Shown here piece by piece: positions 1 to 6,681 of a stretch of 12,508 nt of DNA. The stretch's first letter is position 1. The number at the start of each line of letters is the position of its first letter. Under the pieces are notes generated by a model. That model saw nothing but the letters and a program-made list of their open reading frames with translations. It made no database searches and was not told where the DNA came from. Made by a program: the position numbers and the translations under genes. This DNA comes from Burkholderiales bacterium (GTDB lineage: Bacteria > Pseudomonadota > Gammaproteobacteria > Burkholderiales > JAEUMW01), in assembly GCA_016791285.1 (NCBI GenBank), contig JAEUMX010000040.1, positions 1 to 12,508 on the forward strand. Direction: 5' to 3'.

Positions 1-435
1 CATCATCGCATCGAACGCCCGTTTGGCGGCTGCGCGGTCGGGACTGGTGAACGCTCTCGTCAGGGCGATCGGCGTAATCTGCCACGAGATGCCCCACTTA
101 TCCTTGCACCAGCCGCACTCGCTCTCCTGACCGCCATTGCCGACGATCGCGTTCCAGTAGCGATCCGTTTCGCCTTGATCTTCGGTCGCGACCTGAAACG
201 AGAACGCTTCGTTGTGCTTGAACGCGGGTCCGCCGTTGAGTCCGAGGCACGCAACGCCCAGCACGGTGAACTCGACAGTCAATACGTCCCCTTCTTTCCC
301 AGATGGGTAATCCCCAGGCGCGCGGTGCACCGCGCCGAGCGAAGAATCGGGAAAAGTCTCGGCGTAGAATCGCGCAGCGCCCTCGGCGTCGTCTTCATAC
401 CAAAGACAGATTGTGTTCTTGGCAATATTCGTCAT
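1..435 (-). CDS. PhnB-like VOC family protein (3-demethylubiquinone-9 3-methyltransferase-type domain), 3' end cut by window edge
   Basis: Reading the minus strand from ATG at 435-433 gives 145 codons without a stop, running off the window. The protein starts MTNIAKNTICLWYEDDAEGA and carries the typical run of the PhnB-type vicinal-oxygen-chelate fold: an N-terminal beta strand, then ARFYAETFPDSS, then LTVEFTVLG and LGLNGGP, then FSFQVATEDQ.ETDRYWNAI, and finally CGWCKDKWGISWQITP. Family members are about 150-165 residues, so only the last few residues are missing. A good ribosome site (GGAGAGG) lies 5 bases before the ATG. PhnB-like proteins are soluble, usually dimeric, and mostly of unknown substrate; the methyltransferase name is historical and should not be read as activity. 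The gene follows an attC-like palindrome and may be a cassette passenger. Family identification is firm; function is unknown. Confidence 0.85.
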   Translation of the reverse strand, partial: MTNIAKNTICLWYEDDAEGAARFYAETFPDSSLGAVHRAPGDYPSGKEGDVLTVEFTVLGVACLGLNGGPAFKHNEAFSFQVATEDQGETDRYWNAIVGNGGQESECGWCKDKWGISWQITPIALTRAFTSPDRAAAKRAFDAMM

Positions 436-504
436 GCCACCTCTCCGTCAAGATTACTAATAAGGGTTACGCTGTTCCGTACGACTTCAACGTGTTTCGC
501 ATGT

Positions 505-558
505 CGGTCTAACGCCGCGCTTGAGCCGCGGCCGTCGGCTCGAAGCGCTGGCTATACC
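505..558 (-). repeat. Possible integron attC-like recombination site (degenerate)
   Basis: The stretch 517-528 pairs with 536-548 as a 12-bp stem, with base 542 left unpaired and a 7-base loop. On the minus strand the stem is followed by GGCGTTAGACC, which contains GTTAGAC and fits the attC R'' core GTTRRRY. The opposite arm (GGTATAGCC) is a poor match to the RYYYAAC core. An imperfect stem with an extrahelical base beside a GTTRRRY core is the hallmark of attC sites. The site begins at the antitoxin stop codon and lies about 70 bases before the VOC start, as expected between cassettes. No integrase is in view, so this is a hypothesis. Confidence 0.45.
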
Positions 559-857
559 ACACCCTTCGCGCTGGCCGGTGCGGCGTGTAGGCGCAGACCC
601 AACGCTGACACGACCTTCAGAATAGTTGCAAACTCGGGGTTGCCGGTTGGCGACAGCGCCTTGTACAGGCTCTCTCGCCCGAGGCCGGCCTCGCGAGCCA
701 CTTCGCTCATACCCTTCGCGCGCGCAATGTCGCCGAGCACTGCTGCGACGAGCGCTGGATCGTTCTCCTCCAGAGCTGCCTCGAGGTAAGCGACTATGTC
801 TTCCTCGGTCTTGAGGTGTTCGGATGGATCCCACGGAGTCGTGACGGTCTTGGGCAT
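552..857 (-). CDS. HigA-like antitoxin (addiction-module antidote, HTH)
   Basis: This gene encodes 101 residues from ATG 857 to TAG 552-554. The N-terminal part (TTPWDPSEHLKTEEDIVAYLE) is characteristic of the putative addiction-module antidote family that partners RelE/ParE-like Gp49-type toxins. A lambda-repressor-like helix-turn-helix follows at about residues 50-92 (MSEVAREAGLGRESLYKALS, then NPEFATILKVVSALGLRLH). Antitoxins of this group bind the toxin and repress their own operon. The toxin gene lies upstream with only 11 bases between, and a GGAG ribosome site sits in the gap, which is the HigBA order. The antitoxin reading frame is intact while the toxin is broken, so it may survive as an orphan repressor. 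The family call is secure; activity is inferred. Confidence 0.88.
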   Translation of the reverse strand: MPKTVTTPWDPSEHLKTEEDIVAYLEAALEENDPALVAAVLGDIARAKGMSEVAREAGLGRESLYKALSPTGNPEFATILKVVSALGLRLHAAPASAKGVV

Positions 858-868
858 GGCTCTAGCTC

Positions 869-1165
869 CTACAGATCGCGCGCAAGGGCTTTTCGCGTCT
901 CCGATGTCTCGCTCCTGCGACGACTTGTCGCCACCGGCGAGCAGGACGATGAGTGCGCTTCCCTTCTACACGAAGTACACACGGTAGCCAGGGCCGAGTC
1001 GATGCGGAGTTCGGAGACGCCTTCGCCGACTGGCTTGACGTCACCCGCGTTGCCGAGGGAAAGTCGACGAATCCGGATGTCGATGCGGGCCTTGGCCTGT
1101 CGATCCTTGAGAGCCGCAGACCAAGCAGTGTAGGTGGTTGTCTGGCGGATCTCGATCACGGCCAC
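869..1165 (-). pseudogene. HigB/RelE-like toxin with two compensating frameshifts (probably inactive)
   Basis: Read straight from GTG 1165, the frame is open for 98 codons, the normal toxin length. The start (VIEIRQTTTYTAWSAALKD) and the end (KALARDL) match the family. The middle does not: after ELRID the frame gives SALATVCTSC. Shifting by one base there yields the expected GPGYRVYFV and then VLLAGGDKSSQERDI, which is the conserved core. The picture is one base lost near 996-997 and one gained in the T run at 890-893, restoring the original frame for the C-terminus. The skipped frame also has a TAG at 966-968 where the family often has Gln. A product may still be made, but about 35 core residues are nonsense, so toxic RNase activity is unlikely. 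Sequencing error would need two indels plus a substitution. Confidence 0.82.
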
Positions 1166-1208
1166 AGTGTATCACATGGGATACGGCAGGCCACCGCGTG
1201 ATCTCGTG

Positions 1209-1217
1209 CGGTCTAAC
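1209..1217 (-). repeat. Second copy of 9-mer GTTAGACCG (possible cassette boundary)
   Basis: The plus-strand 9-mer CGGTCTAAC occurs here and at 505-513, bracketing the toxin-antitoxin pair at about 704 bases. Both copies read GTTAGAC (fits attC core GTTRRRY) on the minus strand, one just upstream of the toxin gene and one just downstream of the antitoxin. No convincing hairpin is seen beside this copy, although GGTCTCAC at 1247-1254 on the minus strand (7 of 8 matching the complementary core) could be a decayed partner. Confidence 0.35.
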
Positions 1218-1274
1218 TGGGCGTCCCACATCCGCCGCGTGATAATGTGAGACCTCGGGCGGCGGGAGAGGCGG

Positions 1275-1536
1275 GTGTCAGAGCTGAGCCGGTTCTTCGG
1301 GATCATCATCGCGATGTACGACAACGACCACTCGCCGCCGCATTTTCATGCGAAGTACGGCGGCGAGCAGGCTTCCATCCGAATCGATAACGGTCAGATC
1401 CTTGAAGGCGGGCTCGGACCTCGTGCCCTGCGCCTCGTCGAAGAATGGCGCGTTCTTCATCAGTCGGAAACTGCTCGACGACTGGAACCGCGCCCAAGCT
1501 CGCCAGCCCCTTAACCGTATTCAACCTCTGGAGTAG
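1275..1536 (+). pseudogene. DUF4160 protein, frameshifted near its C-terminus
   Basis: Translation begins at GTG 1275, with GGAG at 1265-1268 as ribosome site. The product SELSRFFGIIIAMYDNDHSP, then PHFHAKYGG, then GLGPRALRLVEEW is a clear DUF4160 protein, a small family (about 80-90 residues) commonly paired with DUF2442 and often found in accessory, toxin-antitoxin-rich DNA. After LHQS the frame runs into unrelated residues and stops at 1514. A shift by one base at about 1464 restores the expected tail RKLLDDWNRAQARQPLNRIQ, which stops at TAG 1534-1536. An extra T at 1464 explains it. The unshifted frame would give a 79-residue protein with a wrong last 17 residues. Function of the family is not established. 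Confidence 0.8.
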
Positions 1537-1541
1537 CAGTC

Positions 1542-1631
1542 ATGATCCCGAAGGTCGTTGAAGTCAAACCGCTGGAGGGGTACCGCTTGTGGCTACGCTT
1601 TCACGACGGCACCGTTGGAACGATCAATTGA
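1542..1631 (+). pseudogene. DUF2442 protein stub (first 28 residues only)
   Basis: ATG 1542 follows the DUF4160 frame after 5 bases, with GGAG at 1530-1533. The 29 codons read MIPKVVEVKPLEGYRLWLRF and then HDGTVGTIN before TGA at 1629-1631. This is the N-terminus of DUF2442, which normally has about 75-90 residues and follows DUF4160 in an operon. Homology ends at about 1622, where a transposase fragment begins, so the rest was replaced by the mobile-element piece. The stub is too short to fold as the family does. Confidence 0.75.
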
Positions 1632-1632
1632 C

Positions 1633-1896
1633 ATGAGTCCCAAGTTTATTCCCGTAGACTTTTCCCGCCAGATTCTTCCCGGTTCCTTCGAGTACGCCCT
1701 GTGTCACCCGTCGATCACGAACTTGATCTCGGCGAGTTCGACGCGCGCTTTCGCAACGATGAGGTTGGCGCGCCCGCGTATTGCCCTGGCCTGCTGCTCA
1801 AGATCGTGCTGCTTGCCTATTCCAGAGGGCTCGTGAACTCGCGGGCGATCGGGACTGCCTGTGGTCACAACGTTCTGTTCATGGCGGTGTCCGGTG
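1633..1896 (+). pseudogene. N-terminal fragment of a DUF772/IS1182-like transposase, frameshifted
   Basis: From ATG 1633 the frame reads MSPKFIPVDFSRQILPGSFE and YALCH, then slips. One base further on, the text continues as VDHELDLGEFDARFRNDEVG, then GLLLKIVLLAYSRGLVNSR and NVLFMAVSGE. Together these form the first 85-90 residues of a DDE transposase with a DUF772 N-terminal domain; I judge it IS1182-like, though a related IS5-type group is possible. A missing base at about 1708-1709 causes the slip. The catalytic domain and both element ends are absent: the fragment abuts the DUF2442 stub on the left and a phosphatase stub on the right. It cannot be mobile. Confidence 0.72.
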
Positions 1897-1902
1897 AAGC
1901 CT

Positions 1903-1992
1903 GTCCGCGTCGATGTCGCCCGGGGTCATCGGGCAGGAACCGACGACGATGTCGTGGCGCACCTGGCCCCAGTTCAGTTTCCATGTCCACAT
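1903..1992 (-). pseudogene. Dual-specificity phosphatase-like stub (first 30 residues)
   Basis: On the minus strand, ATG 1992-1990 opens MWTWKLNWGQVRHDIVVGSC followed by PMTPGDID. This is the conserved N-terminal segment of bacterial proteins related to plant LSF/laforin-type dual-specificity phosphatases, in which the catalytic Cys-X5-Arg loop comes about 100 residues later. That part is missing: homology ends near 1905, where the transposase fragment begins on the other strand. The stub lies 66 bases downstream of the SDR gene and in the same direction, so the two may once have formed one unit. Confidence 0.6.
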
Positions 1993-2058
1993 CGTCTTGT
2001 CTCGAGTCAACCAACGCTCGCAGAAGGCCGACAGACCGCATCAAACCGGAAGGATCGC

Positions 2059-2715
2059 TCAGGCGGCGCTCGTGGCACGGATACCGGATACATCGATCAC
2101 GCGCACCCCTTCGACCCCCAGCTCGATGCTCGCGACGAGGGCATTGACCATCTGCTGGAGGGTCACCAGCCCAAGACGCTCGGCCCCCTCCCGCGTCGCC
2201 GGCAGGAGCTCGAAGATGGCATAAAGGGGAACCAGCAGATAGGGCCACCAATGACCAGGGCCCAGGACGTACCATGGACGGAGAATGGTCGCATGGATCC
2301 CGCTCGCACGGAGGCGCTCCTCTGCGGCCCGGCGCACCGCGATGTACGCGCCCATCACGGGTGCAGGTTGCGCCACGCTGACGTAGACAAAATGTTCCAC
2401 TCCAGCACCGAGCGCCGCGGCCAACGCGGCATCGACCGACGCTAGATCTACGGCGCGGAAGCTGGCGGCCTTGCTTGGACTGGGGCGCGGCGTGCCAACC
2501 AGATGGACGAGTGTGTCGGCGGGCGCGATGGCGTCGGCGAAGGACGACGGATCCAGTGCGTTCCCCAGGACCGGTTCGGCACCGGGCGATAAGCGGTGCG
2601 CGCTGCGCTCTCTCACCAGCGCGCGAACCCGATGCCCGCGGGCCAATAGCACGGGAATCAGGGCTCGGCCCATGTAACCGGTCGCACCGGTAACGAAAAC
2701 GCAGCGATGGCTCAT
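2059..2715 (-). CDS. NAD(P)-binding Rossmann-fold protein (atypical SDR / NmrA-like)
   Basis: Starting at ATG 2715-2713 the protein has 218 residues and begins MSHRCVFVTGATGYMGRALI, the glycine-rich dinucleotide-binding motif GxxGxxG directly at the N-terminus, which argues for this start over an ATG 20 codons upstream. Further signatures of the atypical SDR class follow: DTLVHLVGT, a VYVSV strand, and the region YIAVRRAAEERLRASGIHAT in place of the classical YxxxK, then LRPWYVLGPG. A hydrophobic stretch near residue 160-175 (WWPYLLVPLYAIFELLP) could contact membrane. Such proteins act as NAD(P)-dependent reductases, epimerases or redox sensors; the substrate cannot be told here. It is transcribed away from gmk. 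Confidence 0.82.
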   Translation of the reverse strand: MSHRCVFVTGATGYMGRALIPVLLARGHRVRALVRERSAHRLSPGAEPVLGNALDPSSFADAIAPADTLVHLVGTPRPSPSKAASFRAVDLASVDAALAAALGAGVEHFVYVSVAQPAPVMGAYIAVRRAAEERLRASGIHATILRPWYVLGPGHWWPYLLVPLYAIFELLPATREGAERLGLVTLQQMVNALVASIELGVEGVRVIDVSGIRATSAA

Positions 2716-2899
2716 GAGGACGGCGGCGGGTAAAGAATGCCGACCAGCCGCCCTTCCGTGAGCACCGACGAGCACATCCCGGACATCATCGCAGCGAGCG
2801 CATCATCCCACAAGCCAGTCAAGGCGGTTGTATCCCAACGCGTTTCCACAGCCGACGTGCCTTCGTCCTCCCGCGAGAGCTTGCGTTACACTCCCACGC

Positions 2900-3508
2900 G
2901 TGATCCTGGGTAATCTCTTCATCGTCGCCGCGCCCTCCGGCGCCGGCAAAACCAGTCTCGTCGCCGCGCTGCTGCAGGCCGACCCCGCGGTGCGCCTGTC
3001 GGTCTCGTTCACCACTCGCCCGCCGCGACCGGGAGAGGTCCACGGACGCGACTATCACTTTGTCTCGGTGCAGGACTTCGAAGCGTTGCGCGACCGCGGC
3101 GAGCTCCTGGAAAGCGCCGAGGTTCACGGCAACTTCTACGGCACGTCGCGCACCTGGGTGGCCGAAAGAACCGCCGCCGGCGAGGACATAGTGCTCGAGA
3201 TCGACTGGCAGGGCGCGCGGCAGGTGCGACGTTCGCTTGCGGGGGCGATTGGCATCTTCGTGCTGCCACCTTCGATGGCGCAGCTCGAAGAACGCCTGCG
3301 CGGGCGCGCTTCCGACAGCGCCGAGGTGATCGCATGCCGGCTCGCGGCGGCGCGCGAGGAGATCGCCCATGTCTCTGAATTTGATTATGTTATCATTAAC
3401 GAACGATTCGACGAGGCGGTGCGGGACTTGGTCGGTATCGTGCGGGCAGAGCGACTGCGCCTCGCAAGACAGCTGCGCCGCCACCCGAATCTCCTCGAAT
3501 TCAACTGA
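2900..3508 (+). CDS. gmk: Guanylate kinase
   Basis: Guanylate kinase phosphorylates GMP (or dGMP) to GDP with ATP in the cytoplasm. From GTG 2900 it has 202 residues, the family's usual length. The P-loop is APSGAGKTS at residues 11-19, followed by the GMP-binding segment SVSFTTRPPRPGEVHGRDYH, then GNFYGTS, the strand VLEIDWQGARQVR, and the lid region with RLRGRASDS. The frame is open 72 bases further upstream, but that sequence (MYPNAFPQPT...) has no counterpart in Gmk and the P-loop spacing fits the GTG. No clear ribosome site precedes the GTG; TACACT at 2887-2892 might be a -10 element giving a very short leader. rpoZ follows after 9 bases. Confidence 0.96.
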   Translation: MILGNLFIVAAPSGAGKTSLVAALLQADPAVRLSVSFTTRPPRPGEVHGRDYHFVSVQDFEALRDRGELLESAEVHGNFYGTSRTWVAERTAAGEDIVLEIDWQGARQVRRSLAGAIGIFVLPPSMAQLEERLRGRASDSAEVIACRLAAAREEIAHVSEFDYVIINERFDEAVRDLVGIVRAERLRLARQLRRHPNLLEFN

Positions 3509-3517
3509 GCTCCATTC

Positions 3518-3724
3518 ATGGCACGCATTACCGTAGACGATGTTTTGAAGCACCTTCCCAACCGTTTCGAGCTCACGCTCGCGGCGACGTATCGCGCCCG
3601 CCAGCTCGCGAATGGCGCAACGCCGATGGTGGAGGGCAACAAGGACAAGCCCACCGTCATCGCGCTGCGCGAGATGGCGTTGGGCAAGGTTGGACGGGAA
3701 ATACTGAATCGGGGTCAAACCTGA
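3518..3724 (+). CDS. rpoZ: RNA polymerase omega subunit
   Basis: The 68-residue product starts [20 protein letters not shown] and contains RARQLANG and [11 protein letters not shown], the conserved omega core. Omega wraps the C-terminal tail of beta-prime, helps assemble RNA polymerase, and forms part of one ppGpp-binding site on the enzyme in proteobacteria. Its place between gmk and spoT links guanine-nucleotide synthesis, polymerase and alarmone metabolism in one transcription unit, the standard arrangement in gamma- and betaproteobacteria. It is shorter than E. coli omega (91 residues) by losing the variable C-terminal tail, as is common in betaproteobacteria. Confidence 0.95.
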   Translation: MARITVDDVLKHLPNRFELTLAATYRARQLANGATPMVEGNKDKPTVIALREMALGKVGREILNRGQT

Positions 3725-3846
3725 ATCGTGACCGGCGCGCGGCCCCGCACCGATCGCCGCTGCCCGGGAGGCGCGAGACGGTAGGAATGCTGGCGAGAGG
3801 AGGGTCGGGGCCTGCCTGAACCGGGCTCGCGCAGGCGAACGACCCC

Positions 3847-5976
3847 GTGATCACCGCTGCCATGTCCGAACCGCAGACGCTCCTCAAGAGCCTCACCGGC
3901 CACCTGAAGGCGGAGGATGTCGCGCAGCTCGAATCCGCCTACCACTTCTCCGAAGCCGCACACGAAGGCCAGTTTCGCAAGACCGGCGATCCCTACATCG
4001 TCCACCCGCTCGCGGTCGCCAGCATCCTCGCCGAGCTGCACCTCGACCCGCAGGCGCTGACCGCCGCGCTGCTGCACGATGTCATGGAAGATACGTCGGT
4101 CACCAAGGGCGAGATCTCGCGCAAGTTCGGCAAGAGCGTCGCCGAGCTGGTGGACGGTGTCTCCAAGCTCGACCGCATCGAGTTCGCCACCCACGAGGAA
4201 CACCAGGCCGAGAGCTTCCGCAAGATGCTGCTCGCCATGGCGCGCGATGTACGCGTCATTCTGATCAAGCTCGCGGACCGCCTGCACAACATGCGCACGC
4301 TGGGCAGCCTGGTGCCGGAGAAGCGCCGGCGCATCGCGCGCGAGACGCTCGAGATCTATGCTCCGATCGCCAACCGGCTCGGACTGAACAGCATCTACCA
4401 CGAGCTCGAAGACCTCTCCTTCAAGCATCTGCACCCGATCCGGTATCGCGTGTTGTCGAAGGCGGTGCGGTCGGCGCGCGGCAATCGGCGCGAGGTCGTG
4501 CAGAAGATCCTGGAAAACATCCGGGCGCGGCTCAAGGAGTGCAAGGTCGAGGCAACGGTCACCGGGCGCGAGAAGCACATCTACAGCATCTATCGCAAGA
4601 TGCACGAGAAGCAGCTCCCCTTCGCGAAAGTGCTCGACATTTACGGCTTCCGGCTGCTGGTAAAGGACGTGCCCTCCTGCTACCTCGCGCTCGGCGCGCT
4701 GCACGGGCTCTACAAGCCGATCCCGGGCAAGTTCAAGGACTATATCGCGATCGGCAAGACCAACGGCTACCAGTCGCTGCACACGACGCTGTTCGGCCCT
4801 TACGGCATGCCGCTAGAGGTGCAGATCCGCACCGGCGACATGCACAAGATCGCAGAAGCGGGCGTGGCGTCGCACTGGCTCTACAAGAGCTCGGACGCGA
4901 CGTTGAACGACCTGCAGCACAAGACGCATCAGTGGCTGCAGAGCCTGCTCGAAATCCAGTCGGAGAGCGGCGATTCGATCGAGTTTCTCGAGCACCTCAA
5001 GATCGACCTCTTTCCGGACGAAGCCTATGTCTTCACCCCGAAGGGCAAGATCATGTCGCTGCCGCGCGGCGCGACCGCGGTGGATTTCGCCTACGCGGTG
5101 CACACCGACATCGGCAACCGCTGCGTGGCCGTCAAGATCAACGACGAGCTGATGCCGCTGCGCACCGAGCTGCGAAGCGGCGACCGGGTCGAGATCATCA
5201 CGGCCGTCCACGCGAAGCCAAATCCGGCCTGGCTCGGCTACGTGATCACCGGCAAGGCGCGCGCGCACATCCGCCACTTCCTGAAAACGATGCAGTACGA
5301 AGAGTCGCGCCAGCTCGGCGAGCGGCTGCTGGTTCAGGCGCTCGGCGGTTTCGGGTCGAGCCTGGCCGAGATCGACGGCGCATCCTGGGAGCGCCTGGTG
5401 AAGGACGCGGGGGTGCGCGGTAAGGACGAGATCCTCGCCGACATCGGGCTCGGCAAGCGGCTCTCGGTGGTCGTGGCGCGCGAACTCCTGTCCATGGCCG
5501 AACCGGTGGACATGAAGCACCCGGGCACGGTCGTCATCCGCGGCACGGAGGGCATGACCGTGCAGTTCGCCCAGTGTTGCCGCCCGATACCCGGCGACCC
5601 GATCATCGGCTGGATCAAGAAGGGACAGGGCATCGTGATCCACACCCACGACTGCCCGGTCATGGCGAAGACGCGCGCCGATCCCGACAAGTATCTGGAC
5701 GTGGAGTGGGATCCGGAGACGAAGAAGCTCTTCGATGTGAACATCAAGCTGATCGCGCTCAACCGGCGCGGGGTGCTGGCACGCATCGCGGCGGAGATCG
5801 CGGACGCCGAATCGAACATCGACAACGTCAGCATGGACACTCAGGACGGCAGCCAGTACAGCACCGTGCACTTCACGCTGCAGGTGTACGACCGTCTACA
5901 CCTCGCCCAGGTAATGCGTGCGCTGCGCCGCATTCCCGAGGTGGTGCGCATCACGCGCGCCAAGGGCAGCGGCTGA
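3847..5976 (+). CDS. spoT: Bifunctional (p)ppGpp synthetase/hydrolase (RelA/SpoT)
   Basis: The enzyme makes and degrades the alarmone (p)ppGpp. Residues (709 from GTG 3847) show an intact HD hydrolase domain: HP at 53-54, LLHDVMEDT at 75-83 and KLADRLHNMRT at 141-151. The synthetase follows at about 230-350, with REKHIYSIYRKM and NGYQSLHTTLFG. The charge motif that distinguishes bifunctional enzymes (RxKD) from RelA (ExDD) reads KFKD at 295-298, so it is of the SpoT/Rel kind with Arg replaced by Lys. TGS (386-446), the CC/HTHDCP zinc-finger region (580-604) and ACT (630-705) complete the architecture. AGGCG about 10 bases before GTG 3847 favours that start; ATG 3862 is the alternative. The 122-base gap after rpoZ holds no other gene. 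Confidence 0.95.
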   Translation: MITAAMSEPQTLLKSLTGHLKAEDVAQLESAYHFSEAAHEGQFRKTGDPYIVHPLAVASILAELHLDPQALTAALLHDVMEDTSVTKGEISRKFGKSVAELVDGVSKLDRIEFATHEEHQAESFRKMLLAMARDVRVILIKLADRLHNMRTLGSLVPEKRRRIARETLEIYAPIANRLGLNSIYHELEDLSFKHLHPIRYRVLSKAVRSARGNRREVVQKILENIRARLKECKVEATVTGREKHIYSIYRKMHEKQLPFAKVLDIYGFRLLVKDVPSCYLALGALHGLYKPIPGKFKDYIAIGKTNGYQSLHTTLFGPYGMPLEVQIRTGDMHKIAEAGVASHWLYKSSDATLNDLQHKTHQWLQSLLEIQSESGDSIEFLEHLKIDLFPDEAYVFTPKGKIMSLPRGATAVDFAYAVHTDIGNRCVAVKINDELMPLRTELRSGDRVEIITAVHAKPNPAWLGYVITGKARAHIRHFLKTMQYEESRQLGERLLVQALGGFGSSLAEIDGASWERLVKDAGVRGKDEILADIGLGKRLSVVVARELLSMAEPVDMKHPGTVVIRGTEGMTVQFAQCCRPIPGDPIIGWIKKGQGIVIHTHDCPVMAKTRADPDKYLDVEWDPETKKLFDVNIKLIALNRRGVLARIAAEIADAESNIDNVSMDTQDGSQYSTVHFTLQVYDRLHLAQVMRALRRIPEVVRITRAKGSG

Positions 5977-5996
5977 CGCCTCCTACGCCGACGCGC

Positions 5997-6263
5997 TCAA
6001 CGCTTGGCGCAGACGCTCAAGCCATCTTCCCAGCCGAGCCGGTAGTCGCTGTCGGAGCGATGGCGCTCCGTATCCTTCGTCGCGTTGCCCCGTGCCGTCT
6101 TACAGCCTGCCGCAAACCCGTCCTTGAACGCCTGCGAGTACCCCGACAGATTCACTGTCGGCCCGACCGGCTTTGGCTGACTGCAGCCCGTCGCCACCAG
6201 GAGCACGACCGCAGCTGCGCCGGCGCCGATGAATCCAGGAATCGAGCTACCTCGGTGTGCCAT
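5997..6263 (-). CDS. Small putative lipoprotein with two-Cys YxxGFxxGC motif
   Basis: From ATG 6263 the product has 88 residues. A signal peptide of about 26 residues ends in VATGC, a fair lipobox, so the mature protein probably starts with a lipidated Cys in the cell envelope. The mature part has two similar blocks, YSQAFKDGFAAGCKTARG and DYRLGWEDGLSVC, each with an aromatic/Gly pattern and a Cys; the pair may form a disulfide. I recognise this as a recurring type of small proteobacterial lipoprotein without assigned function. An upstream in-frame ATG (6284) exists but lengthens the n-region without benefit. The start overlaps the end of the preceding gene by 17 bases, so it is probably translated from the same message. 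It converges on spoT with 20 bases between stops and no obvious terminator. Confidence 0.72.
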   Translation of the reverse strand: MAHRGSSIPGFIGAGAAAVVLLVATGCSQPKPVGPTVNLSGYSQAFKDGFAAGCKTARGNATKDTERHRSDSDYRLGWEDGLSVCAKR

Positions 6264-6681
6264 CGACTCGCGCTCTACCCCCATTCGATGGCGCGGCGCC
6301 AAAAGGGTTGCGCGCAACGACCCGCTCCACCTCGACGTCGGCACAAGGTGGCTGTGCCGGGGCGGAGTGGGAAGTGCCGCCCGGCGCTGGTAGGGCCGTC
6401 AACTTAGCGCCGGCCCGTGCTGGACAGGGAGCCGTATCGACCTTCCTCGGCGGCCGGTCTTTGACCCGATCGGACGCCGAACGCGCCTCAACCGCCGGAT
6501 GGTGCACCTGCATGCCGCCTCCTGCACCATGCGACAGCGGCAGAAATCCGAGCAGGCTCGCAATCCCGAACAGGCTGTAGAGGATGACCACGATCGCAAC
6601 GACCAGCAGGAGCAGGTAAAGACCGCGCTCCCAGGGCTCGTCGGTGCGTCCGCGGGCTCGAACCTGTTGAGACACGGACAC
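6247..6681 (-). CDS. Small single-span inner-membrane protein, unknown function
   Basis: GTG 6681-6679 directly follows the TAA of the upstream gene (TAAGTG), which suggests coupled translation. The product has 144 residues: a short charged N-terminus (MSVSQQVRARGRTDEPWERG), a strongly hydrophobic segment at about 20-48 (GLYLLLLVVAIVVILYSLFG and on), then a Pro/Ala-rich, probably disordered tail of about 90 residues. A short recognisable-looking piece near the C-terminus is VEVERVVARNPFG. I do not recognise a family. The low-complexity tail makes the exact extent less certain, but a hydrophobic segment in the right frame, the coupling to both neighbours and the shared promoter region support a real gene. 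Confidence 0.62.
   Translation of the reverse strand: MSVSQQVRARGRTDEPWERGLYLLLLVVAIVVILYSLFGIASLLGFLPLSHGAGGGMQVHHPAVEARSASDRVKDRPPRKVDTAPCPARAGAKLTALPAPGGTSHSAPAQPPCADVEVERVVARNPFGAAPSNGGRARVDGTPR

Noticed and set aside
2862..2892. Sigma-70 promoter for gmk (TTCGTC ... TACACT)
   Set aside because: The 19-base spacer and poor -35 make it too weak to list as a feature.
2828..2899. 72-base upstream extension of gmk
   Set aside because: Open only because no stop happens to occur; the residues do not match guanylate kinases and the P-loop spacing fits the GTG at 2900.
3715..5871. Two long minus-strand open frames (355 and 352 codons) opposite spoT
   Set aside because: They mirror the strongly conserved spoT frame in GC-rich DNA, contain Leu/Arg/Asp-rich sequence without domains, and have no ribosome sites.
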